From Candidatus Tidjanibacter gallistercoris (lineage in GTDB: Bacteria; Bacteroidota; Bacteroidia; Bacteroidales; Rikenellaceae), in NCBI GenBank assembly GCA_019114205.1, contig DXFY01000036.1, forward strand, positions 1 through 45,985: a stretch of 45,985 bases of DNA, written 5' to 3'. Position 1 is the stretch's first letter. The number at the start of each line of letters is the position of its first letter. Shown here one piece after another: positions 36,682 through 45,867 of the stretch. A model generated the notes under the pieces. That model searched no databases and was not told the origin of the DNA. It was given only the letters and a program-made list of their open reading frames with translations. Both the position numbers and the translations under genes were made by a program.

Positions 36682-36689
36682 CAAAGATA
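36682..36689 (-). promoter_or_regulatory. -7 box of panB
   Basis: TATCTTTG on the minus strand matches TAnnTTTG and gives a leader of about 25 nt. It lies just past the end of the upstream methyltransferase gene, so panB can be transcribed separately. Confidence 0.6.
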
Positions 36690-36699
36690 GGAGACTTTT

Positions 36700-37257
36700 T
36701 CATAATGTCGCTCCTGCCGGGTCTTTTTCGGACAGATAGCCGGCGAACAGGTGCCAGAGTACCGCGCCGCCGGCGACCGCGACGTTCAGCGAATGTTTCG
36801 TTCCGACTTGGGGGATTTCGATTGCGCCGTCGCACATGTCGGCGATTTCCTGCGCCACGCCGTCCACCTCGTTGCCGAACACGAGGGCGTACCGCCGGCC
36901 TGCTGTCGGCCGGAAGTCCTGAAGCATGACCGCTCCTTCGGCCTGTTCGACGGCGAGCACGGTGTATCCCTCCGCCCTGAGCCAGGCGACCGCTTCGGCC
37001 GTATCGGCGAAGTAGCGCCATGCAACGGTGTGTTCGGCACCCAGAGCCGTCTTGTGTATCTCGCGCGAAGGAGGCGTTCCCGTAATGCCGCACAGCAGCA
37101 GCCGTTCGACGGCGAACGCATCGCACGTGCGGAAGAAGGACCCCGTGTTGTTCATGCTGCGGACGTTGTCGAGGATGACCGTTACGGGCATCTTTTCCAT
37201 TCGGGCGTATGCTTCCGCACCGGGACGGTGCAGCTCTTCGTTGGTCTTCTTTTTCAT
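36700..37257 (-). CDS. SpoU/TrmH-family RNA 2'-O-methyltransferase
   Basis: 185 residues. The SPOUT knot motifs are present: motif 1 LDNVRSMNNTGSFFRTCDAF (Asn and Arg), motif 2 LVFGNEVDGV and motif 3 IPQVGTKHSLNVAVAGGAVLWHL. It methylates a ribose in tRNA or rRNA with S-adenosylmethionine; the target cannot be read from the sequence. It lacks the N-terminal substrate-binding extension of RlmB-type enzymes. It is followed by panB, which has its own promoter box. Confidence 0.9.
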   Translation of the reverse strand: MKKKTNEELHRPGAEAYARMEKMPVTVILDNVRSMNNTGSFFRTCDAFAVERLLLCGITGTPPSREIHKTALGAEHTVAWRYFADTAEAVAWLRAEGYTVLAVEQAEGAVMLQDFRPTAGRRYALVFGNEVDGVAQEIADMCDGAIEIPQVGTKHSLNVAVAGGAVLWHLFAGYLSEKDPAGATL

Positions 37258-37339
37258 CTTCTCTCGGTATCGTTTTCCGCATCCGGTGCATGCCGCAGTA
37301 AAATTGCGGCGGCGTGCTTGGCCGGTAGCGGAAAAATGT

Positions 37340-37347
37340 TAAATTTG
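37340..37347 (+). promoter_or_regulatory. Plus-strand promoter-like box before a structured element
   Basis: TAAATTTG matches TAnnTTTG; CTTG (37317-37320) lies 19 nt upstream in place of TTTG. Transcription would start near 37354. The next plus-strand gene, hppA, is almost 500 bases away, so the transcript would have a long leader or be a separate small RNA. Confidence 0.45.
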
Positions 37348-37397
37348 TTCCATTGAATGAACGTCGTGCATGCCGTGCCAAAATTACTAAAATATCG

Positions 37398-37458
37398 CAT
37401 GCGCAGGGAGCGTGTCGGTGTCGAACCGATTGCGCGGACCTCCGTTCCCTGTCGCATG
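37398..37458 (+). other. Nested hairpin element of unknown function
   Basis: CATGCGCAGGGA (37398-37409) pairs with TCCCTGTCGCATG (37446-37458), a 12-bp stem with one bulged base. Inside it TCGGT (37415-37419) pairs with ACCGA (37425-37429) around GTCGA. The minus-strand inner part resembles a tRNA T arm, but no D arm, anticodon arm or acceptor partner exists. It lies about 45 bases after a promoter-like box. It could be part of a small RNA or the hppA leader. Confidence 0.5.
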
Positions 37459-37848
37459 TATAATTCCGGCCGTTGCAGGCTTGCTGTTCCTTCTTCCGTC
37501 GCTGCGGACGACAGAAACAGACCGTGTCCCGGCCCGATTTAACTGCGACCGGTTTTCTCCGTTGCGGCCTGGACGGTATCGCTCCGCAGACGTTGTGTCG
37601 GGGGATAAGCGAAGCGGACGATTATGTCCCGACAGGATTGGATACGGCGTTCGGTATTTCGGAAAATACAGCAGGGGTGGGCGGAAGTTCGTGCAGCGCA
37701 GGCGGATGTCTTGCGGAAGGCGGAAGGCGACGGCGGGCGGAGTTTTTCGCCTGTACGGTGGAGGCAGGAAGCCGTGCGAACGGTGCCGGCAACGATTTAG
37801 AAACGCATAAATTTCTTCAATAGGTCAAACAATTAAAACGAAACGATT
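37459..37848. other. Gap before hppA
   Basis: About 390 bases. A 116-codon plus-strand frame (37473-37823) has a Cys/Gly/Arg-rich translation without known likeness and is probably not a gene. The last 45 bases are AT-rich and contain TAAATTTC (37808-37815), one mismatch from TAnnTTTG, a candidate hppA promoter box. Confidence 0.4.
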
Positions 37849-40062
37849 ATGGGGAACACACCTGCAATTTTCTGGCTGATACCGGCCGCAGCCGTCGCCG
37901 CCCTGTTGTTCGCCTGGTATTTCTTCAGGCAGATGAAACGGCAGAGCGAAGGGACGCAGCGTATGAAAGAGATTGCGCAGTACGTGCGCGAAGGGGCCAT
38001 GGCCTATCTCCGGCAGCAATACAAGATGGTGATTATCGTCTTCATCATTCTCGCCCTGTTCTTCGCATGGCTCGCCTTCGGGCTCGGCGTGCAGAACAAA
38101 TGGGTTCCATTCGCTTTCCTGACGGGAGGATTCTTTTCGGGACTCGCGGGTTATATCGGCATGAAAACGGCTACCTATGCATCTTCGAGGACGGCCGAGG
38201 CGGCCAGAGGGTCGCTGAACAGAGGGCTTCAGGTCGCCTTCCGCAGCGGTGCCGTAATGGGGCTCGTGGTCGTGGGGCTCGGATTGCTCGACATATCGCT
38301 GTGGTATGTGGTACTCAATTTCTTCGTGGATATCGACGGTCCGCAGAAGCTCGTGGTGATGACTACGACGATGCTGACTTTCGGTATGGGGGCTTCGACG
38401 CAGGCGCTGTTCGCACGTGTGGGCGGCGGTATCTATACGAAGGCGGCCGACGTGGGTGCCGACCTCGTGGGCAAGGTGGAGGCCGGCATTCCCGAAGACG
38501 ACCCCCGCAATCCGGCTACCATAGCGGACAACGTGGGCGACAACGTGGGCGATGTAGCCGGCATGGGCGCCGACCTGTACGAGAGCTATTGCGGTTCCAT
38601 CCTTGCTACGGCCGCACTCGGCGCGGCAGCCTTCATGCTCGACCCTGAGGTGCAGGTGAAGGCGGTTCTGGCTCCCATGCTCATCGCGGCGGTGGGTATC
38701 GTACTCTCCGTGACCGGTATCTTTACCATCCGCACTAAGGAGGGTGCTACGATGAAGCAGCTCCTGCGCTCCCTCGGCTTCGGCGTGAACCTCAGTGCGG
38801 TGCTGATTGCCGTCGCATCGTTCGCCATTCTGTATCTGCTGCGAATGCCGAACTGGGGCTGGATAGCCGGTTCGGTGGTAATCGGGCTCATCGCCGGGGT
38901 CATCATCGGACAGGCTACGGAATACTATACGTCCCATTCCTACAAACCGACCAAGAAAATCGCGAAGAGTGCCGAAACGGGGCCCGCGACCGTCATCATA
39001 TCGGGTATCGGCATGGGGATGATTTCCACGGCCGTACCGGTGATAACCATCTGTTTCGCCATCATCCTTTCGTTCCTGAGCGCCATACGTTTCGACGTGG
39101 CGAACATGCTGACGGCAGGCAACCTGCAGCTCGGTCTGTACGGCATCGCCATCGCTGCGGTGGGGATGCTCTCGACGCTCGGCATCACGCTGGCGACCGA
39201 TGCGTACGGCCCCATCGCGGACAATGCGGGCGGCAATGCCCAGATGGCCGGGCTCGGCGAAGAGGTGCGCCGCAGAACCGATGCGCTCGATGCGCTCGGC
39301 AATACCACGGCGGCTACCGGCAAGGGGTTCGCGATAGGTTCCGCGGCGCTGACCGCACTGGCGCTGCTCGCCTCCTACATCGAGGAGATACGCATCGGAT
39401 TCGAGCATCTCGGACAGAAGACCTTCACCCTGTCGGACGGGACTGCGGTCGCCATAGCCGACGCAAGCATGCTCGACTTCATGGATTATTTCCAGGTGAC
39501 CCTGATGAACCCGAAAGTGCTCGTCGGCATCTTCGTGGGGGCGATGATGGCTTTCCTTTTCTGCGGCCTCACGATGAATGCCGTGGGGCGTGCGGCTCAG
39601 AGCATGGTAAACGAAGTGCGCCGTCAGTTCCGTGAAATCAAGGGCATCCTGACGGGCGATGCTACACCGGATTATGCACGCTGCGTGGCCATTTCGACCA
39701 AAGGTGCCCAGCGCGAAATGCTGTTCCCGTCGGTGCTCGCCATCCTCGCTCCGGTGGTCATGGGACTCGTGTTCGGCGTAGCCGGAGTTATCGGACTGTT
39801 GGTGGGGGCCCTCGGTGCCGGATTCGTACTGGCCATCTTTATGGCCAATTCGGGCGGTGCATGGGACAACGCCAAAAAGTACGTGGAAGAGGGCAACATG
39901 GGCGGCAAGGGTTCCGATTCGCACAAGGCCACGGTCGTGGGCGATACGGTGGGCGACCCCTTCAAGGATACGTCCGGTCCGTCGCTCAACATCCTCATCA
40001 AGCTGATGAGCATGGTAGCCATCGTGATGGCGGGGCTGACGCTCGCATACAGCATCTTCTGA
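37849..40062 (+). CDS. hppA: Membrane-bound pyrophosphatase, K+-dependent type (ion-pumping)
   Basis: 737 residues with about 16 membrane segments. It hydrolyses pyrophosphate and moves H+ and/or Na+ across the cytoplasmic membrane. Pyrophosphate-binding acid motifs are clear: DVGADLVGKVEAGIPEDDPR and DNVGDNVGDVAGM in the middle, DAYGPIADNAGG, and GDTVGDPFKDTSGP near the end. GNTTAATGKG (484-493) has Ala488 and Gly491 at the positions that are Lys and Thr in K+-independent enzymes, so K+ dependence is expected. A characterised Bacteroides enzyme of this kind pumps both Na+ and H+; whether this one does is not settled. It ends at a strong terminator. Confidence 0.93.
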   Translation: MGNTPAIFWLIPAAAVAALLFAWYFFRQMKRQSEGTQRMKEIAQYVREGAMAYLRQQYKMVIIVFIILALFFAWLAFGLGVQNKWVPFAFLTGGFFSGLAGYIGMKTATYASSRTAEAARGSLNRGLQVAFRSGAVMGLVVVGLGLLDISLWYVVLNFFVDIDGPQKLVVMTTTMLTFGMGASTQALFARVGGGIYTKAADVGADLVGKVEAGIPEDDPRNPATIADNVGDNVGDVAGMGADLYESYCGSILATAALGAAAFMLDPEVQVKAVLAPMLIAAVGIVLSVTGIFTIRTKEGATMKQLLRSLGFGVNLSAVLIAVASFAILYLLRMPNWGWIAGSVVIGLIAGVIIGQATEYYTSHSYKPTKKIAKSAETGPATVIISGIGMGMISTAVPVITICFAIILSFLSAIRFDVANMLTAGNLQLGLYGIAIAAVGMLSTLGITLATDAYGPIADNAGGNAQMAGLGEEVRRRTDALDALGNTTAATGKGFAIGSAALTALALLASYIEEIRIGFEHLGQKTFTLSDGTAVAIADASMLDFMDYFQVTLMNPKVLVGIFVGAMMAFLFCGLTMNAVGRAAQSMVNEVRRQFREIKGILTGDATPDYARCVAISTKGAQREMLFPSVLAILAPVVMGLVFGVAGVIGLLVGALGAGFVLAIFMANSGGAWDNAKKYVEEGNMGGKGSDSHKATVVGDTVGDPFKDTSGPSLNILIKLMSMVAIVMAGLTLAYSIF

Positions 40063-40083
40063 TACATCGCCGCAATGACGGGG

Positions 40084-40114
40084 AGGGCCGGTACACCGTG
40101 TACCGGCCCTTTTT
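40084..40114 (+). terminator. Rho-independent terminator of hppA
   Basis: A perfect 12-bp stem AGGGCCGGTACA/TGTACCGGCCCT (40084-40095 with 40099-40110) with a 3-nt loop is followed by a run of T. Confidence 0.9.
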
Positions 40115-40209
40115 GCGTGCGGCGTGACGGGCATACGGCCGGTGCCGATTTGGTCTTGCTACCGGAGTTTGGCACAAAAGATGGAGTTTTTTTATTACCT
40201 GCGTTATCA

Positions 40210-40217
40210 TATATTTG
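40210..40217 (+). promoter_or_regulatory. -7 box of the outer-membrane protein gene
   Basis: TATATTTG matches TAnnTTTG; a T-run (40187-40193) lies about where TTTG is expected. Transcription would start near 40224, about 23 nt before the ATG at 40247. Confidence 0.6.
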
Positions 40218-40246
40218 CATGTTCTATTAATAACATAAATCTTGTG

Positions 40247-41326
40247 ATGGGATATCTGCGTGCCGCTGCGGTCTGTGCCGTATTGTTATGCTGTTCGGCG
40301 ACGGCGTCCGCTCAGCGTTTCCTCTGGAACGTCGATTTCGATTTCAAATTCGACAATAAGGAATATGCCGACGTGGAAAACGACGTTTCCGTAACCAATT
40401 TCACTGCGAGGCTTACGCCGCAAATCGGCCTCGGATGGGGCAAGGGGAATGCTCTGATGGTCGGCGTGGACTTCATGAACGACATGGGGGCGAACACCTA
40501 TGTGGCCCGCGAGATGATTGTCTACTACAAATATGCGGACGACCGTTTCGGCGTTTATATGGGACGTTTCCCGCGCCGGAACCTCATCGGTACCTATTCG
40601 AATGCGTTCTTCAGCGATTACATATCCTATTACGACAGCAACCTCGACGGTTTCATGGGACAGTATACCGGCGGCCACGGGTATGTGGAACTGGTACTGG
40701 ACTGGAACAGCATGCTCGTACGCGACCAGCGCGAGAAGTTCAGTATCTTTTCGGCGGGACGGGTGAACTACGGCGCATTCTACGGCGGGTACAATGCGCG
40801 GATGTACCATCATGCAGGCAGCGAAACGGTTCGCGGCGTTGTGGACAACATCCTGATATATCCCTATGCCGGTGCCGATTTCACGCATTTCCTGCCGAAA
40901 TTCTCGGCGCTCTATTTCCAGGTCGGCTGGTTGCAGACCTTCCAGAACGACCGGGCCTATGTCGGGCATTACGTCACGCCGGGCGGAATACAGTTCGAGA
41001 TGCGTGCGCAGCGGTGGGGATTCGGGATTTACAATACGCTGTATCTTGGCGGCAACCTGATGCCCTATTATGAGAGTACGGTTCCGGGACAGCCCGGCTA
41101 CGGGTCGGGGCTCTATTCGGGAGAGCCGTTTTACCGTACCGACAAGGGGATATACAACCGTCTCGAAATCTATTGGACGCACAATTTTTTGTCCGACATA
41201 GCGCTGACGGTTTCCGCCGTGCAGCATTACGATGGCGACGGATGGGGATGGCAGCAGAAACTGGAGCTGCAGATATTCCTTTCCGACCGGATGTTCAGGA
41301 AATACAGGAAACCTGTCGAGGATTGA
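40247..41326 (+). CDS. Predicted outer-membrane beta-barrel protein of unknown function
   Basis: 359 residues from ATG 40247. A signal peptide (about 1-23) ends in TASAQ. The mature protein has many short amphipathic stretches with alternating aromatic residues and ends of strands in Tyr/Phe/Trp (FLWNVDFDFKF, FSALYFQVGWLQTF, WGFGIYNTLYLGG, NRLEIYWTHNFLSDI), which suggests a barrel in the outer membrane. The last residues are charged (RKYRKPVED), not the usual aromatic end. I do not recognise the family; no SusC/SusD or TonB features are seen. It stands alone after the hppA terminator. Confidence 0.7.
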   Translation: MGYLRAAAVCAVLLCCSATASAQRFLWNVDFDFKFDNKEYADVENDVSVTNFTARLTPQIGLGWGKGNALMVGVDFMNDMGANTYVAREMIVYYKYADDRFGVYMGRFPRRNLIGTYSNAFFSDYISYYDSNLDGFMGQYTGGHGYVELVLDWNSMLVRDQREKFSIFSAGRVNYGAFYGGYNARMYHHAGSETVRGVVDNILIYPYAGADFTHFLPKFSALYFQVGWLQTFQNDRAYVGHYVTPGGIQFEMRAQRWGFGIYNTLYLGGNLMPYYESTVPGQPGYGSGLYSGEPFYRTDKGIYNRLEIYWTHNFLSDIALTVSAVQHYDGDGWGWQQKLELQIFLSDRMFRKYRKPVED

Positions 41327-41833
41327 CAGGAGGCGACACCGCACCGGCGGGGCCGTACAGTTGCAGTGTACGGCTCTGTCCTGTTTTGAATCGGGGCCAC
41401 GGGCATTCCCGAACCGATGCGGGACGGTCGCTTTCGCTTTTGCGGACGGGACTTCTGAGGAGAAAGGGGGCGTTGCTTTTTGCCGGAACGCTGCGATTCG
41501 TGCGGCATTCATCCCCGTCATCCGTTATCCGTCATTCGGCAGCCGTCGAACGGAACCGTTCCGGTATGCTTTTTCGCTTTCGGGAGGATGGTGTCGGCGG
41601 GGAAAGCACACTGTGCCGTCGCACGGTTGCAGAGCAGTCCGGCGAGGAAGGCACAGGAGGAGTCCGGGTGAAGTTCGTGTTGCAAATCGCGTGTGAGGGC
41701 GGCGGATACGGATAGAAGGCAGGCGGTTCATGCGGAGCATCGTCCGTCGTCTGCGGTACGGGCGTTGTATGTAGTTCCGTTGCAGCGAGCGGAAGGACGG
41801 GCCTATGGAAGGCAAAGGCAGATGAACGAATGG
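41327..41833. other. Gap between the outer-membrane protein and secG
   Basis: About 500 bases between convergent genes. Frames of 90-180 codons occur on both strands without recognisable sequence. No promoter or repeat was recognised; the secG terminator follows. Confidence 0.4.
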
Positions 41834-41867
41834 ACAAAAAAGCCCGAACCTTTGTGAGGGTCCGGGC
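41834..41867 (-). terminator. Rho-independent terminator of the secG operon
   Basis: Stem 41842-41850 with 41859-41867 (GCCCGAACC/GGTCCGGGC, one mismatch) is followed on the minus strand by TTTTTTG. Confidence 0.85.
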
Positions 41868-41889
41868 GTATCGAGTCGATTTGTTGTCG

Positions 41890-42294
41890 TTATTCGGCCG
41901 GTTCGGAAGCGGTTGCTGCGGCTCCTTCTGCCGGGGCGGTCGGTGCTTCAGCATCGGGAACGGCCTGCTCTGTTGCCGGAATTGCGGGCGCCACCGTATT
42001 GGGGAGGGCGATTTCCCTTTCGGTCGTAATTTGTTCGAGCACCCTGTCGCCGCTGCCCTGAAGACTCCGGCGGTGCGAGGACATGGCTATCGATGCGAGC
42101 AGACTGAGCACCACGATGGCGATGGCGAGCGCCCAGGTCGAACGTTCGAGGAAGTCGGCTGTCTGACGGACGCCCATGACCTGGTTGGATGCGCCGAAGT
42201 TGGCGGCCATTCCGCCTTTCGGGTTTTGCGCGAGTACGGCGAGTACCAAAAGAATGCTCGCGATTATAATCAGTACGATGAGAAAGATGTACAT
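41890..42294 (-). CDS. secG: Protein translocase subunit SecG
   Basis: 134 residues. SecG assists SecYE in protein export. Two membrane helices are visible (about 2-22 and 52-70), joined by the conserved loop LAQNPKGGMAANFG and the FLERSTWALA region before the second helix. The C-terminal tail of about 55 residues is rich in Ala, Pro and Glu and is longer than in many bacteria. It is the last gene of the sigma-54 activator/lptE/TPR/secG run. Confidence 0.93.
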   Translation of the reverse strand: MYIFLIVLIIIASILLVLAVLAQNPKGGMAANFGASNQVMGVRQTADFLERSTWALAIAIVVLSLLASIAMSSHRRSLQGSGDRVLEQITTEREIALPNTVAPAIPATEQAVPDAEAPTAPAEGAAATASEPAE

Positions 42295-42320
42295 TGTAGC
42301 GTTATTGTTTTTAGTTATTC

Positions 42321-42818
42321 TTATTTTGTCTTCGTCCGTTCCCCGCCGTCGGATTCCGCAGCCGGGGTCTTTTCAATAATCTCGGCAAAATAAACACTTT
42401 TTTCCGGATTTAACAAACTTAATTTCCGATATATTTCGACAGCGGTGTCGGTCAGACCCTGGGCCATGTATATGGCGGCAAGTTCTTCCGTCAGCAGGTC
42501 GTCCGGGGGCAGTCCGTCCGATTCCGGAACGGGCAGTTCTTCCGGTGTGCGTTCGTCGGCCGTGATGCGGTGTTCGCCCGTGCGCATGAATTCGTCGATG
42601 ATGGCAAGGGTATCGTCCGCAAGGGTACCGCCCTGCACCGTTGCGGGGGGGCAGGCGTCGCGGCGGAGCAGCCCCGGCCGGGAGCGCGAAAGCAGCGCGA
42701 GACGTGCGGGAAGGGCTTTCGCCCCGTCGCATGAATCGAGCAGCGGAACGTCGAACCAGGGGAATCGGCCGGGCAGGTCCGCCGTATCCGGCCGTTTGGA
42801 ATCTTTCCTGTCCGTCAT
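42321..42818 (-). CDS. Small TPR-like protein of unknown function
   Basis: 165 residues from ATG 42818 (MTDRKDSK), 4 bases after the lptE stop; an upstream start would overlap lptE. The only recognisable part is near the C-terminus (about 115-150): LLTEELAAIYMAQGLTDTAV and the following YRKLSLLNPEKSVYF, a single tetratricopeptide-like helix pair. The rest is polar and low in order, and no signal peptide is seen. Position between lptE and secG suggests an envelope-related role, but that is inference only. Confidence 0.7.
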   Translation of the reverse strand: MTDRKDSKRPDTADLPGRFPWFDVPLLDSCDGAKALPARLALLSRSRPGLLRRDACPPATVQGGTLADDTLAIIDEFMRTGEHRITADERTPEELPVPESDGLPPDDLLTEELAAIYMAQGLTDTAVEIYRKLSLLNPEKSVYFAEIIEKTPAAESDGGERTKTK

Positions 42819-42822
42819 GACA

Positions 42823-43324
42823 CTACCAGTTCGATACGGCCGCATTGAAGATGTCGTCCACCAACTGCGTCACAAGTTCCGGAATGAGGGTGCCTTCGGC
42901 AGTGGAGAGGTCGGTCGAAGCCGGGTACTCCTGGAATGCCGAGAACGAGCGGTTGAAGTCGAAAGTCGGGTCGAGACGGTTCGTGAATTTGACTTTGACT
43001 GTAATCGTCAGGCGGTTCATGGCGGCCATGTCGTCGCTCGTTACGGCGGTGGGCATTACCGTATAGCTCGTGATTTCTCCTTCGAACGCCAGGTCGCCGT
43101 TTTCGGGAACCAGTTCCAGTTTCGTCTGGTTGGTGAACTTCGTTTGCAGTTCGTCCGTCAGTGTCGAGCTGAGGGTGGGCGACACGAGCGTCGCATTGTT
43201 CGGAAAATACGGAATGCTCACCGTTTTCGCGTTGGCCGGGATGGAGGCGCCCGAAAGGGAGTAGGTCACCTTGCAGCCCGCAAGTACGCATGCAGCCAGA
43301 CAGAGCGTTCCCGTTACGATTCTT

Positions 43325-43335
<11 letters not shown>
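42823..43335 (-). CDS. lptE: LPS-assembly lipoprotein LptE
   Basis: 170 residues from ATG 43335. The signal peptide ends in LAGC with Cys21 as lipidation site. The mature protein fits LptE, which plugs the LptD barrel in the outer membrane: an N-terminal YSLSGASIPANAKTVSI strand region, a long helix (SSTLTDELQTKFTNQTKLEL) and the VKFTNRLDPTFDFNRSFSAF region. It overlaps the end of the sigma-54 activator gene by 11 bases, so it belongs to the same operon. Together with lpxD it concerns LPS. Confidence 0.88.
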
Positions 43336-44530
<1,195 letters not shown>

Positions 44531-44654
44531 TCTGTTATCTTCTTAAATATAATTGTTGTTTTCGCTGCCGCGGCCTTCGGTATCCACCGTACATCCGTGC
44601 CGCGGATTTCCGGTTCGGACGTACCGGCAGGCCGGTTCGGCGCCTGCGGCGGCA

Positions 44655-44685
44655 TTCGGGCCGGCATTCCTTTTGCCGGCCCGAA
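44655..44685 (-). terminator. Hairpin after the HU-domain protein gene
   Basis: A perfect 12-bp stem TTCGGGCCGGCA/TGCCGGCCCGAA (44655-44666 with 44674-44685) lies 8 bases beyond the stop. There is no T-run on the minus strand. Confidence 0.6.
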
Positions 44686-44692
44686 ATGACGG

Positions 44693-45643
44693 TCATTCCG
44701 CAGCTTCGGAAACCTCCGTGTCCGCTGCGCCGTCGCTCGCTTCGATGAGGATTCCGCCTTTCATGGCGTTGATGTCGCGGTTGGCGAGAAAACCGTAAAC
44801 GAGTACGCCGATGGTGATGACGAGGGCGATGGCAGCGATGATGAGCACGACATCCATCCGTTTTTTGGGCTTGTTCGGATGCCGGATGTTGATGTGCGGC
44901 GTATATTCCGCTTCCTGCTCCGTGGCGTTCGGTGTTTCGGTTGCGGGAATGTCCGATACCGGTGCGGCAGAACTTCTTATCGCCGCCGACCGGGACTGCG
45001 GGTTTCGGAGTGCGGACGATTCCGCAGCGGACGGTTCGTCGTCGTCATCCCGCTCGTCGCCGTAGAGTGCGCTGCGCAGGCCGCTTTTGGCATACCGACT
45101 GCGCGGAGGAATTCCGTTCGACCGCGCAGCGGGGGACGTCGCTACTGTTTCCGCCGCCGTCTCGGAATACATTACGGCCTCTGAGGTGGATGCAGCCCTT
45201 TTTTCGTCGGGCAGGGGCGGGGGTGTTTCCTCGTCCTGTCCGGTTCCGGGAACCGCCGGCAGCGTGTCGCCGCAGGTACAGGCAGGCGGTACGCCGGCAG
45301 GAGCGTTTTGCGGCACGCGGTGTGCATCGTCACCGTCCGGCATGACCGTGCAGCTGCCCGAAGCCTCCCGGACGAGAACGCCCGTACCCGGTATGACTGC
45401 CCGTCCCGTCTCTGCGAGGGCCGCATTCAGGGCGGCTGCATAGCCTTCGACGAGGATGCGGGCCCTGTCGCCGGGAATGCCTTCCCGCCGGGCGACGGTC
45501 GCAGCCAGCATGCCGTCGTCCGTCCGGAGCAGGTCCGTGAATACGAGTGCTCCGGAGTCCCGTTTTATCAATGCGCCGCATCCCGGAACGACGACTCTGC
45601 GCGCGCCTTCCTCCAGCATGCCGGTTATTGCCTTCTCGACCAT
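44693..45643 (-). CDS. HU-domain (CCDC81-like) protein with a C-terminal membrane anchor
   Basis: 316 residues from ATG 45643 (MVEKAITGM). A TTG at 45670 lies inside the -7 box and is rejected. Residues about 1-105 resemble the prokaryotic CCDC81-like HU domains of Bacteroidota (RRVVVPGCGALIKRD and AVIPGTGVLVRE, the two beta-turn parts). About 145 polar, Pro/Ser/Glu-rich residues follow, then KPKKRMDVVLIIAAIALVIT, a membrane helix at about 262-285, and a short tail of about 30 residues. The positive residues before the helix place the HU part in the cytoplasm. It may link DNA or other partners to the membrane; function is unknown. Confidence 0.75.
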   Translation of the reverse strand: MVEKAITGMLEEGARRVVVPGCGALIKRDSGALVFTDLLRTDDGMLAATVARREGIPGDRARILVEGYAAALNAALAETGRAVIPGTGVLVREASGSCTVMPDGDDAHRVPQNAPAGVPPACTCGDTLPAVPGTGQDEETPPPLPDEKRAASTSEAVMYSETAAETVATSPAARSNGIPPRSRYAKSGLRSALYGDERDDDDEPSAAESSALRNPQSRSAAIRSSAAPVSDIPATETPNATEQEAEYTPHINIRHPNKPKKRMDVVLIIAAIALVITIGVLVYGFLANRDINAMKGGILIEASDGAADTEVSEAAE

Positions 45644-45667
45644 AAGTTCCTTCCGTAATGTTTTGCC

Positions 45668-45675
45668 CAAAATTA
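45668..45675 (-). promoter_or_regulatory. -7 box of the HU-domain protein gene
   Basis: TAATTTTG on the minus strand matches TAnnTTTG; transcription would start near 45661, 18 nt before ATG 45643. Confidence 0.55.
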
Positions 45676-45867
45676 GGGATTTTTCACCGAAAAAGCGGTG
45701 CGCAGTCCCTTAAAAACGATATTCCCTGCCGAAATAGTTGATAATTCGGAAAAGAATCGTTTGCTTTGTAGTCGCAATGGTCGGAATCCGGGCGAGCTAC
45801 TTCGGAGATTTTCGGACGAAGTAGGCGAGGCGGATTGCGGTATTCATTGCGGATAAACTGCGACGAA

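Noticed and set aside
37398-37458. A tRNA-like T arm on the minus strand inside the nested hairpin
   Set aside because: The loop TTCGACA fits a T loop, but the stem has a mismatch, no D or anticodon arm lies upstream, and no acceptor partner is found.
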